Of a stretch of DNA of 11,978 nucleotides, positions 1 to 6,151 are shown piece by piece. How positions within the stretch are numbered: the stretch's first letter is position 1; each line of letters opens with the position of its first letter. Where the stretch lies: the NCBI GenBank assembly GCA_036443405.1, contig JAZFYD010000036.1, positions 1 to 11,978 on the forward strand, in the 5' to 3' direction. This stretch comes from JAZFYD01 sp036443405 (GTDB taxonomy: Bacteria > Planctomycetota > PLA2). The position numbers were made by a program, and so were the translations under genes. The notes below the pieces were generated by a model. That model had not been told where the DNA came from, searched no databases, and saw nothing but the letters and a program-made list of their open reading frames with translations.

Positions 1-257
1 GCGTCGCCTTCAGGGCTCTCGAAGATCCTGTGCTCCAGGAAGTGCGCCACCCCATCGGGCAACGCGATGGCCTTTCCGGATCCGTTGCCGTCCCGCGGCA
101 CGGTCTGGTCCACCGAGCCGTAGCGCGTCGCCAGGGTCGCGTACGACTTCATGAACCTGGGCTTGCGCACCGCGTACACGGTCAAACCGGACGGATACAC
201 GCGTTTCGTGATCTTCTCGTCGAGAGTCTTGTCGTGCAAAACCTCTTGCTTGACCAT
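1..257 (-). CDS. ymfH: M16 family zinc peptidase, YmfH-like catalytic subunit (N-terminal part only)
   Basis: The first 85 codons of an M16 peptidase are present; the rest lies beyond the left edge. The ATG at 257 sits behind a GAGGAG ribosome binding site that overlaps the stop region of the upstream gene, which ends 8 bases earlier. The decisive feature is HFLEH at residues 72-76, the HxxEH zinc-binding motif of inverzincins, preceded by PDGVA and followed by IFESPEGD. This context closely matches Bacillus YmfH-type proteins. In such pairs the HxxEH subunit is catalytic and cleaves peptides together with a partner that lacks the motif. That partner is the gene directly upstream, so the two are probably translated as an operon and form a heterodimer (inference). 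The natural substrate of YmfF/YmfH-type pairs is not firmly known; related pairs process RiPP peptides. Confidence 0.88.
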   Translation of the reverse strand, partial: MVKQEVLHDKTLDEKITKRVYPSGLTVYAVRKPRFMKSYATLATRYGSVDQTVPRDGNGSGKAIALPDGVAHFLEHRIFESPEGD

Positions 258-265
258 CACGCTCC

Positions 266-1540
266 TCAGTCGCTGAGCAAGTAGACCGTGTCGAGGGTCA
301 CCCGCTTTGCCGCCTGCCGCACGTTCGTCACGCTGACGTTCGCGAGATCTTCGAGCGTGGCCTCCAGGTCCGCCGGCACGCCGTTCACCAATCGCTCCAA
401 CCCGAACTCGATCAATCCGCCCGGGCTGTCGCTGAGCGATCGAACCGACGAGAGCAGGATGCTGCGCGCCCGGCCGAACTCCTCATCGGTGATGCGGCCG
501 GCCTGTAGTTCCTTCAGCTGTTTGAGGATGAGCCTGCGGGCTTTTGCGTAGTTCGCGCTATCGATGCCGGCCTGGACGATCAGCAGTCCTTTCGTGCGCT
601 CCACGCCGCTGTGCACCGAGTAACAAAGCGACGCCTCTTCGCGCACCTTCTTGAAGAGCTTGCCGATCGGCGATCCGCCGAACAGCACGTTCATATAAAC
701 GAGTCCGGAGTAAAGCGAGTGTCCGTAACCGATCGCCACGCGGAAGCCGAGCTCGAGTTTGGCCTGCCCGACCTCCTGCTGCTCCTTGACCGTCCGGACG
801 CGTGTTGCTTTCGCCTTTCGCGTCTTCTTCAATTGGCGCGGCACGCGCCCGCGGTGCAGCGAAAGACCGCGGGCGAACTTGAGCGCGGCGGCCCAGGTGA
901 GGTCCCCAACCAGGAACAGGTCAGCCGGCGCCCGCTCGAGCAATCCGCGATAGGCCGCTTCCACGGAGTCCGGCGTGAGCGCCCGTATCTCGTCCGCGGT
1001 GCCGAGCGCCGGGCGCGCGAACGCCTCCCCCGCGCACATCTCCTGAATCAGCCGGTGGCGCGCGTAGCGCCCCTTGTCGTCGATGACCGCGTCGGCGTCG
1101 TCCGCCTGAATCTTGCGTTCCTGTTCGATCACCTCGGGCCGCAAGCGACCCTCCGCGGTCATCGCGGGTTCGTGCAGAAGCTCGGCCCACATCCGGCCCA
1201 TTTCGTCGAGCAGCCGGGTGCCCGCCAACCGGTCCGTGATCCACTCGCCTCGAAACACCACGAGCTGCCGCTCGCCCATCTTTCTGGCGTGTCCCGAGAG
1301 ATGGGCGGCAAAGAACCCGTCGAGCGCCGACTGCAACGAGCGCAGATCCGGATAGCGCTTTGTGCCCCGCGCGAGAACCCGGGGCACCAGGCCGCGGGCA
1401 GCAGCGTGTTCGTCCAGATCGGCGTGGAACGCGAGACGCGCCTGGATGGTCTTGAAGGCACGGGTCTTGTGCAGATGCACACGAAAACCGCCGCCCAGAT
1501 CTTGGGACCGAAAGAGCAAGTTTGCCGCTTTGTTCGACAA
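266..1540 (-). CDS. ymfF: M16 family peptidase-like protein, YmfF-like non-catalytic subunit
   Basis: A 424-residue M16-fold protein, about the length usual for YmfF. The N-terminal half has the family pattern LVPRVLARGTKRYPDLRSLQ (around residues 51-70), where a catalytic subunit would carry HxxEH; no zinc motif is present. The C-terminal half keeps GGSPIGKLF and then R300 and Y307 in VREEASLCY. This R/Y pair is what the non-catalytic subunit contributes to the active site in bacterial M16B heterodimers. It lies directly upstream of the HxxEH subunit, so it is the regulatory or structural half of the pair. The start is TTG at 1540 without a clear Shine-Dalgarno site; a CATAAT box ends 7 bases upstream, so the message may be leaderless or the true start may lie a few codons inside. 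Family assignment is firm; the role in this cell is unknown. Confidence 0.85.
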   Translation of the reverse strand: MSNKAANLLFRSQDLGGGFRVHLHKTRAFKTIQARLAFHADLDEHAAARGLVPRVLARGTKRYPDLRSLQSALDGFFAAHLSGHARKMGERQLVVFRGEWITDRLAGTRLLDEMGRMWAELLHEPAMTAEGRLRPEVIEQERKIQADDADAVIDDKGRYARHRLIQEMCAGEAFARPALGTADEIRALTPDSVEAAYRGLLERAPADLFLVGDLTWAAALKFARGLSLHRGRVPRQLKKTRKAKATRVRTVKEQQEVGQAKLELGFRVAIGYGHSLYSGLVYMNVLFGGSPIGKLFKKVREEASLCYSVHSGVERTKGLLIVQAGIDSANYAKARRLILKQLKELQAGRITDEEFGRARSILLSSVRSLSDSPGGLIEFGLERLVNGVPADLEATLEDLANVSVTNVRQAAKRVTLDTVYLLSD

Positions 1541-1547
1541 GCGGCGG

Positions 1548-1553
1548 ATTATG
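1548..1553 (-). promoter_or_regulatory. Putative -10 box (CATAAT) for the M16 peptidase pair
   Basis: CATAAT on the minus strand ends 7 bases before the TTG start of the ymfF-like gene. A weak TTAGCG lies 18 bases further upstream as a possible -35. If used, transcription would start at or next to the start codon, in line with the absence of a Shine-Dalgarno site. The call rests on sequence resemblance only. Confidence 0.35.
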
Positions 1554-1617
1554 GCACGCGATGCGCTTTACCGCTAACCGGCGCATCCGCGACGCCGGTG
1601 TCGCGGGGATCGCCCGT

Positions 1618-1623
1618 TAGAAT
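1618..1623 (+). promoter_or_regulatory. Putative -10 box (TAGAAT) for the secreted unknown protein
   Basis: TAGAAT ends 12 bases before the ATG at 1636 in the 95-base divergent spacer. No good -35 hexamer is visible at the usual distance. The predicted transcript would have a leader of only about 5 bases, too short for a normal ribosome binding site. Confidence 0.35.
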
Positions 1624-1635
1624 GCTCGAATCCCC

Positions 1636-2517
1636 ATGCGAACTGTCGTTTTTCCGTTCCTGGCTGTCCTCGTGACAGCTCTCATCTGCCTCGACCCCGC
1701 CTCCGCCGCGGACACACCGACCGCGAAGGAGGTGTTTCAAAACGCCGTGAAGCATCAGGGCCGCGTCGACGCGGGGAAGATCCGGGACGTGCACGTGAGC
1801 GTGACCCACGCGAGCACCCAAAGCCGCGAGGAGGGCATCCTCAGCACGCATCGGGTCCAGAGCGATGTTTGGTACCGGTTGGCGGACCAGGCGTTTCGTA
1901 TCAAAAACTGGTCGCGAACTGAGACGAGGAAGAGGTCCGAACGCAGCGTGATCGGCCGCAAGTACTTCGAGCGCGCCAAGAAGGTCATCGAGCTCAAACC
2001 CGGCAACGAGCTCGACGCTCAGTCCATCCAGAAGGTGAAGGAGGACCGCGCACACTTTGAAAACGTCCTCGGCCTGATGCTGCTCGGCCGTCTCGACACC
2101 AAGGAGACGAAGTTCGCTTTTGCCTCCGACAAGCCGGTGACGCTGGCGGAGGACATGCCGGAAAACGAGGAGTTCCGGGCGGCCCCGAAGGCCCTGTATC
2201 ACGTGGTGGACGTGCTGCGCGAAGACAAGGAGACGCTGCGCCTCTACATCGACACCAAGGGTTTCACGGTCAAGAAGGCGGAGATCTACGGCGCCAAGGA
2301 CAAACGGCTCGAACGGGTTTTCTACTTCAGCCGGCAAATACGCGAACCCGCGCTCGGCCTGAGCGTCCCGATGAGCTTCATCGAGTACTCGCGTGTGCCC
2401 AAGGACGAAAAGGCCCAACGCGAAGCCTGGACGCTCATGGGTGCACTCCACGTGACGATCAACGGCGACCTCGCCGACGACGTCTTCGTACTGACGGATC
2501 CGAAGCCCAAGCGTTAG
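1636..2517 (+). CDS. Secreted protein of unknown family (possible LolA-like fold)
   Basis: A 293-residue protein with a clear Sec signal peptide: Met-Arg, a hydrophobic stretch over residues 4-19, then ASA and AD, giving a likely signal peptidase I cleavage after residue 24. The single Cys18 is not in a good lipobox. The mature part is lysine- and glutamate-rich, with alternating hydrophobic residues typical of beta strands (for example LRLYIDTKGFTVKKAEIY near the middle and VPMSFIEYSRV later). This pattern and the size recall periplasmic LolA/outer-membrane-lipoprotein-sorting-like proteins, but I see no family-defining motif, so that is a guess. It is divergent from the M16 pair and convergent with mutL; its TAG and the mutL TAA overlap. 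No Shine-Dalgarno site precedes the ATG. Likely periplasmic or cell surface; function unknown. Confidence 0.7.
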   Translation: MRTVVFPFLAVLVTALICLDPASAADTPTAKEVFQNAVKHQGRVDAGKIRDVHVSVTHASTQSREEGILSTHRVQSDVWYRLADQAFRIKNWSRTETRKRSERSVIGRKYFERAKKVIELKPGNELDAQSIQKVKEDRAHFENVLGLMLLGRLDTKETKFAFASDKPVTLAEDMPENEEFRAAPKALYHVVDVLREDKETLRLYIDTKGFTVKKAEIYGAKDKRLERVFYFSRQIREPALGLSVPMSFIEYSRVPKDEKAQREAWTLMGALHVTINGDLADDVFVLTDPKPKR

Positions 2518-4280
2518 CGGCGCCCGAAGTGCTTTTCGAGCTGCGCGAACGGCAGTCGCAACACCGTCGGCCGTCCGTGCGGACAAACAAACGCCCGGTC
2601 GAGGGCGCCGCTCTCCTGTAGCAACGCCGCGGCTTCCTCGCGACTCAGCCGGTCGCCGAATCGCACCGCGGCCTTGCACGCCATCGTGTCCGCCACGCGA
2701 TGGAACAGCGTCCGCGCATCCGCTTCCTCGCCGCGGACGGCCGCGAGTTCGAGCAGATCACGCAACAGGTCGCCTCCATGCGAACGCGGGATCACCGCGG
2801 GCATGGTTTCGAGCACCACCGTCGAGTTGCCGAACGGACTCCACTCGAGACCACAGCGCTTGAGCAGATCCGTGTGCTCTTCGATCAACCCGCGCTCGGT
2901 CCCGGTCAGCTCGACCTCCTCAGGCACGAGCAGCCGCTGGGTCTCCACACCGCCTTCGGTCAACTTGGAGAGGATGCGGTCGTACTGCACGCGTTCATGC
3001 AGCGCGTGCTGGTCCACGATCGCGATGCCGTCCTCCACCTCGCAGACGAGGTAGGAATCATGCACCTGAAAGACCGAGAACGGCGTGGTCCCGCCCGGCG
3101 CGGCCTCGGCAATCCGGTCACCAGCTGTGACTTGCGGGCGCCCCGCTGCAGGCGCCGGCCAACTTTGAACCGGCCACACGGCCTGCGACGACGGACCGGG
3201 CGACGAAGCGAAGTAGTCCGAGACGGCTTCGCGCACGCGCTCATTGTGATCACCCGGCTCGCCGCCGACGGCGAGATCCGCCGCGCGCAGTGTGCGCGTC
3301 AACTCCGGACCGACCACCCGGTGCAGGAAACTCGAATCACGCCAGCGGATTTCCGATTTGGTCGGGTGGACGTTGACGTCGATCTGCGCGGGGTCGATCT
3401 CGAAAAACAGGAACACGACCGGATAGCGGCCGTGATGCAGGCAGTCGCGATACGCCTGGCGAACGACACGGTGCAGGATCTTGTCGCGGATGTGGCGGCC
3501 GTTGACAAAAAAGTGCAAATCGCGAGCGTGCGCACGCGAAATCGACGGTGGCGCGAGATAACCCTCCAGCGTCCCGCCGGGCGAGTTCGCGCCCACGGGC
3601 AAGAGCGAGTGACCCAGCTCCTTACCGAGGACGGCCTGAAGGCGTTCCGTCCGGGACTGGCCGTGCGGCGCGTGAAGAATCTCGCGGCCATCGTGCAGGA
3701 GACGAAAGCCGACCTCAGGGAAGCACAACGCAAACCGCGCGATCGCGTCCTCGATGTGGCCGAACTCCGTGCGCGGCGTTCGCAGGAACTTGCGGCGTGC
3801 CGGCGTATTGAAAAAGAGGTTGCGGACCGTGACCTCGGTTCCGGGCGCGGCGCCGGCGCGATGCGGTCCGCGCACGTCCCCCCCATGGTTTTCGAGCGCG
3901 TGGCCGGTCTCTTCTCCGCGCAGTCGCGAAACTATGCGCGCGTGTGCGACGGAACCGATCGATGCCAACGCCTCGCCGCGAAAACCGAGCGACGCGATGC
4001 ACTCGAGATCCTCGACGTCCGCGAGTTTGCTCGTCGCGTGAGGCACAAACGCCAGCTGCAGATCATCCGCGTTCATGCCGATGCCGTCATCGACGACACG
4101 CAGCAACCGCGACCCGCCCTCCTCGACAAAGACCTCGATGTGTTCCGCGCCCGCATCGAGCGCGTTTTCCACGAGTTCCTTCACGACCGACGCCGGCCGC
4201 TCAATCACCTCGCCCGCGGCGATCTTGTTCGCGATATGCGGATCCAACACCCGGATCCGGGCTTTTGTCTTTTCGATCAC
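2514..4280 (-). CDS. mutL: DNA mismatch repair protein MutL with C-terminal endonuclease domain
   Basis: A 588-residue GHKL-type ATPase of the MutL family, which couples MutS mismatch recognition to strand removal. N-terminal ATP site: ELVEN with E35 after IAAGEVIERPAS, DDGIGM at 64-69, ATSKL and GFRGEAL at 99-105. A poorly conserved linker rich in proline and alanine (about 345-390) leads to the C-terminal dimerisation and nuclease domain. That domain has DQHA at 423-426 with E429, ACK at 534-536, CPHGRP at 566-571 and a terminal FGR (585-587), the metal-site set of methyl-independent MutL nucleases. The last acidic residue of DQHA(x)2E(x)4E is D434 rather than E. The GTG at 4280 is the only sensible start; a loose GGTGAAGAG lies 11 or more bases upstream. 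The gene is last in a long minus-strand run; no mutS is in the window. Confidence 0.97.
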   Translation of the reverse strand: MIEKTKARIRVLDPHIANKIAAGEVIERPASVVKELVENALDAGAEHIEVFVEEGGSRLLRVVDDGIGMNADDLQLAFVPHATSKLADVEDLECIASLGFRGEALASIGSVAHARIVSRLRGEETGHALENHGGDVRGPHRAGAAPGTEVTVRNLFFNTPARRKFLRTPRTEFGHIEDAIARFALCFPEVGFRLLHDGREILHAPHGQSRTERLQAVLGKELGHSLLPVGANSPGGTLEGYLAPPSISRAHARDLHFFVNGRHIRDKILHRVVRQAYRDCLHHGRYPVVFLFFEIDPAQIDVNVHPTKSEIRWRDSSFLHRVVGPELTRTLRAADLAVGGEPGDHNERVREAVSDYFASSPGPSSQAVWPVQSWPAPAAGRPQVTAGDRIAEAAPGGTTPFSVFQVHDSYLVCEVEDGIAIVDQHALHERVQYDRILSKLTEGGVETQRLLVPEEVELTGTERGLIEEHTDLLKRCGLEWSPFGNSTVVLETMPAVIPRSHGGDLLRDLLELAAVRGEEADARTLFHRVADTMACKAAVRFGDRLSREEAAALLQESGALDRAFVCPHGRPTVLRLPFAQLEKHFGRR

Positions 4281-4375
4281 AGCCGAGCGGTCTCTTCACC
4301 TGAGAGCATCGCTGACGCGACGGACAGGCCCTCCCTCCCTGCCCCAAGACAGGGGTCTGGATAGGGCCGGGGGCC
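4281..4375. other. Spacer between the 144-residue protein gene and mutL, with hairpins and a G-quadruplex motif
   Basis: This 95-base spacer holds several G/C-run structures. GGCC-GGG-GGCC lies at 4365-4375, directly after the stop codon of the upstream minus-strand gene. CCCTG at 4337-4341 can pair with CAGGG at 4350-4354. A four-run G-quadruplex motif on the minus strand overlaps the latter. No T-run follows any hairpin on the minus strand, so I do not call an intrinsic terminator; read-through into mutL is likely. Confidence 0.5.
4329..4345 (-). promoter_or_regulatory. G-quadruplex motif upstream of mutL
   Basis: On the minus strand this reads GGGG-CA-GGG-A-GGG-A-GGG: four G-runs with loops of 2, 1 and 1 bases, 49 bases before the mutL start. 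Loops this short favour stable parallel quadruplexes in DNA and in RNA. The G-rich strand is the mRNA-like strand of mutL, so folding in the transcript is possible. The motif is seen directly; a regulatory effect is inference. Confidence 0.5.
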
Positions 4376-4810
4376 TCACGCGTCCTCCCAGCGCAGAAAC
4401 TCATCGATCTCGTCCAACGACACCTGAAGATCGCTCATCCAAGCGGGCGCATGTTCGAGGCGCTTTCGGTGCCGCCGCAAAAGCGCGGACAGCAAACGTG
4501 CCTCGCGCCTTCGCAATACCGTGCGCATCTCCGCCAAGGGCGGCCCCGAATCCGGTGGCACCAGGTCCGGCGAATCCGGCTCGTGGGAAGAGGAGAGCCA
4601 GCGCGCCGACAGCGAAAACAGGGCGTGCGCGGCCCCGACGACAGCGAGGCCGGCCATCTCGAGGGGGAGCTGCTCCCCGGCGCCGGTTCGTGGCTTCACG
4701 AAGTAATCCCCGGAATCGGGCGGATTCTGGAACAGCTCGAGTCCAAACGGATCGACGGCGCTCAGGTGGCGCATGTCCATGCGGAGGCGGGGCCTGCGGG
4801 CGCGGGGCAT
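4376..4810 (-). CDS. Uncharacterised 144-residue protein
   Basis: I do not recognise a family. The ATG at 4810 is chosen because AGGAGAA lies at 4815-4821, an ideal Shine-Dalgarno distance; an in-frame ATG at 4861 would add 17 residues (MGKESKKPA...) reading into the hairpin repeat and is unlikely. The protein starts with an Arg-rich segment (PRARRPRLRMDMR), then has an Ala/Leu-rich hydrophobic stretch at about residues 46-69 that could be a weak membrane segment or a helix core, a Pro/Ser/Asp-rich linker, an Arg/Leu-rich helix (MRTVLRRREARLLSALLRR) and an acidic C-terminus (SLDEIDEFLRWEDA). The charge pattern suggests a small helical protein. It lies between holA and mutL, on the same strand, but the strong binding site and long upstream spacer suggest its own expression control. 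Confidence 0.7.
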   Translation of the reverse strand: MPRARRPRLRMDMRHLSAVDPFGLELFQNPPDSGDYFVKPRTGAGEQLPLEMAGLAVVGAAHALFSLSARWLSSSHEPDSPDLVPPDSGPPLAEMRTVLRRREARLLSALLRRHRKRLEHAPAWMSDLQVSLDEIDEFLRWEDA

Positions 4811-4963
4811 GAGGTTCTCCTGTATTAACCTCGCTGCCGGTTTCTTTGATTCTTTGCCCAACGGCTTACGCCGTTGGAGCCATACGTTCGAAGCGTCTGA
4901 GATGTGGCGCGGAGTTCGGGTTTGTCGCGCCGACGGCGCGCGCGTTTGGCGCGATGGTGCGCG
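4811..4963. other. Spacer between holA and the 144-residue protein gene
   Basis: The 153-base spacer contains the ribosome binding site for the downstream gene (4815-4821), a diverged copy of the hairpin repeat (4857-4930), and a separate GC-rich inverted repeat CGCGCC-GAC-GGCGCG at 4926-4940. The latter is a good hairpin downstream of holA but is not followed by a T-run on the minus strand, so it is not a typical terminator. Confidence 0.5.
4857..4930 (+). repeat. Diverged copy A of the ~80-bp hairpin repeat
   Basis: It begins with an 8-bp perfect stem, CCAACGGC (4858-4865), loop TTAC, GCCGTTGG (4870-4877), then AGCCATACGTTCGAA and GTCTGAGATGTGGC as in the tandem pair at 11498-11657. It differs by a GC/CG swap at 4892-4893, and then lacks about 11 bases relative to the tandem copies before rejoining at GCGGA-TTCGG-like sequence. 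Same orientation as the other copies. It sits between two minus-strand genes and carries no coding potential of its own. Confidence 0.8.
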
Positions 4964-5935
4964 CTAGGCGAGAATAGAGAGCACGAGGCCTTCAACCGTC
5001 AGCCGCGGATCGCCGTCCGACTTGAGCGCCTTGTCCGCGGCGAGGAAGTGGGTGTGGCGCGCCGCAAGGGTGCCCGCATCGTGCTGGCCGGCCCGGCTCA
5101 GGAAAAAGCGCGCGGCCTGCGGACTGACACCGATTTTTTTGGCCGCGTCGTCGCGCGACAGCCCCTCGGCGCGAAGAAGATGAAAGCGCAGCAGCTTCAG
5201 ATGCGTCTTGTGCAGGTTGCCGAGCACGATCGGACCAACCGCGCGCGCGTCGGTGATCGTCTTGTCGGGGAAGCGGATGCCCTCGCGGAAACATGCGCGC
5301 ACCGCCTTCAACGCCGCTCTGAGATCGCGCGCCTCGATCGCGTTGCCCGCCTCGAATAGCGCCGGGCTCCGATGTCCCTGCGTCGTTTCCAACACGTCAT
5401 CGGCCTCAAGGCGCAGGCGCGGCGCGATCTGGTCGGCCAAGCGCCGCAAAGCCGCGTCCAGGGAGCCGAGATCCTCGCCGACCCGCGCACGAAGCGCCTG
5501 CGCCGCACGCGGGACGACCTGCAATCCGAGCGCTTCCCGGCCATGATTCTGAATCCAACCCTCGACCTGCCGCATCGGCGGGGGCTGGCACAAAAGCGTC
5601 CGGGACGCCGCCTTCAACCGCTTCGCGGCCTTCAATCGCCCGTCGAGGCGGTTGGCGACAAGGATCAGCAGAGCGCCCTTGGCTGGCGCCTCGGCGTAGT
5701 CCGCCACCGCCATGAGCGATTCGCCTTCGAGGAGATCGCCGGCATTGTCGACCACGACGGCGCGGCGTCCGCCTAAGAGCGTCGGCGTTCGCACCTCATC
5801 CAGCACGCGCCCAACTGCCGTTGCGGAGCCGTCGAGTCGGTTGACATCCAAGTCCGGGTGTTTCGACAGAACATCCTTTGTCGCGTTCCGGGAAAGGAAA
5901 CGATCCGGCCCGAGGATGAGGATGACAGCCGACAC
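4964..5935 (-). CDS. holA: DNA polymerase III subunit delta (HolA)
   Basis: A 323-residue protein of the clamp-loader delta family, close to the usual length of about 330-340. Delta opens the beta sliding clamp as part of the clamp loader at the replication fork. The N-terminus (VILILGPDRFLSRNATKDVL) matches the family's ILxGxDxFLxxxA start, with AVVVDNAGDLL and LILVANRLDGRLKAAKRL further on, matching the strand and helix around the family's 'LxxxxxxxDKRxKxxK' region. The C-terminal collar part KTHLKLLRFHLLRAEGLSRDDAAKKIGVSPQAARFFLSRA is characteristic (longest stretch here shown in pieces: KTHLKLLRFH, GLSRDDAAKKIGV, QAARFFLSRA). No Walker motif is expected in delta. The start is GTG at 5935 with no clear Shine-Dalgarno site; TAGAAT ends 7 bases upstream. 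Confidence 0.93.
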   Translation of the reverse strand: MSAVILILGPDRFLSRNATKDVLSKHPDLDVNRLDGSATAVGRVLDEVRTPTLLGGRRAVVVDNAGDLLEGESLMAVADYAEAPAKGALLILVANRLDGRLKAAKRLKAASRTLLCQPPPMRQVEGWIQNHGREALGLQVVPRAAQALRARVGEDLGSLDAALRRLADQIAPRLRLEADDVLETTQGHRSPALFEAGNAIEARDLRAALKAVRACFREGIRFPDKTITDARAVGPIVLGNLHKTHLKLLRFHLLRAEGLSRDDAAKKIGVSPQAARFFLSRAGQHDAGTLAARHTHFLAADKALKSDGDPRLTVEGLVLSILA

Positions 5936-5942
5936 GGGGGAG

Positions 5943-5948
5943 ATTCTA
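5943..5948 (-). promoter_or_regulatory. Putative -10 box (TAGAAT) just upstream of holA
   Basis: TAGAAT on the minus strand lies 7 bases before the GTG start of holA. Transcription from it would begin at about the start codon. No recognisable -35 is present at 16-18 bases. The same hexamer precedes the gene at 1636. Confidence 0.35.
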
Positions 5949-5977
5949 CGACTTGCGTCTCACAAGCCCGGATCGGA

Positions 5978-6115
5978 TTACCGGCGTTTGTCGGTGCTGC
6001 CGAATACCGCCATGAAGACGGAGCGGAGGAAAAACACGGCGGTCAGGATGAGAACGATCGTGACGCCCGGAGAGAGCGCCGCGTCGGCCGTTTGGAGCAT
6101 CGCCAGAGTGCACAT
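5978..6115 (-). CDS. Small single-span membrane protein, 45 residues
   Basis: A short frame in the gap between ubiA and holA encodes 45 residues ending in TDKRR. Residues 17-39 are strongly hydrophobic (GVTIVLILTAVFFLRSVFMA and following), enough for one membrane helix, and the basic tail suggests the C-terminus faces the cytoplasm. ATG at 6115 is preceded in frame by a TAG, so the protein cannot extend further; an internal ATG at 6100 is an alternative start. There is no strong Shine-Dalgarno site; TACTCT ends 9 bases upstream. It is on the same strand as its neighbours, 36 bases after the ubiA stop and 42 before holA, with compatible G+C-rich codon use. No family is recognised. The membrane-helix pattern in a non-overlapping slot argues for a real gene, but conservation has not been tested. 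Confidence 0.55.
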   Translation of the reverse strand: MCTLAMLQTADAALSPGVTIVLILTAVFFLRSVFMAVFGSTDKRR

Positions 6116-6151
6116 CGTTGACTAAGAGTACCGAGATCTTCTCTCTCGTAT

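Noticed and set aside
611..1675. A 354-residue open frame opposite the YmfF-like gene, running into the gene at 1636
   Set aside because: Antisense to a confident M16 protein and ends in the divergent promoter and the next gene in another frame; no recognisable sequence.
2700..4364. A 554-residue open frame on the plus strand opposite mutL
   Set aside because: Low-complexity Arg/Asp/Val-rich product with no motifs, mirrored from the mutL reading frame.
4811..4861. 17-residue extension of the 144-residue protein
   Set aside because: The extension reads into the hairpin repeat, whereas the ATG at 4810 has an AGGAGAA at ideal distance.
4926..4940. CGCGCC-GAC-GGCGCG as an intrinsic terminator of holA
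   Set aside because: The stem is good but no T-run follows on the minus strand, so it does not meet the intrinsic terminator pattern.
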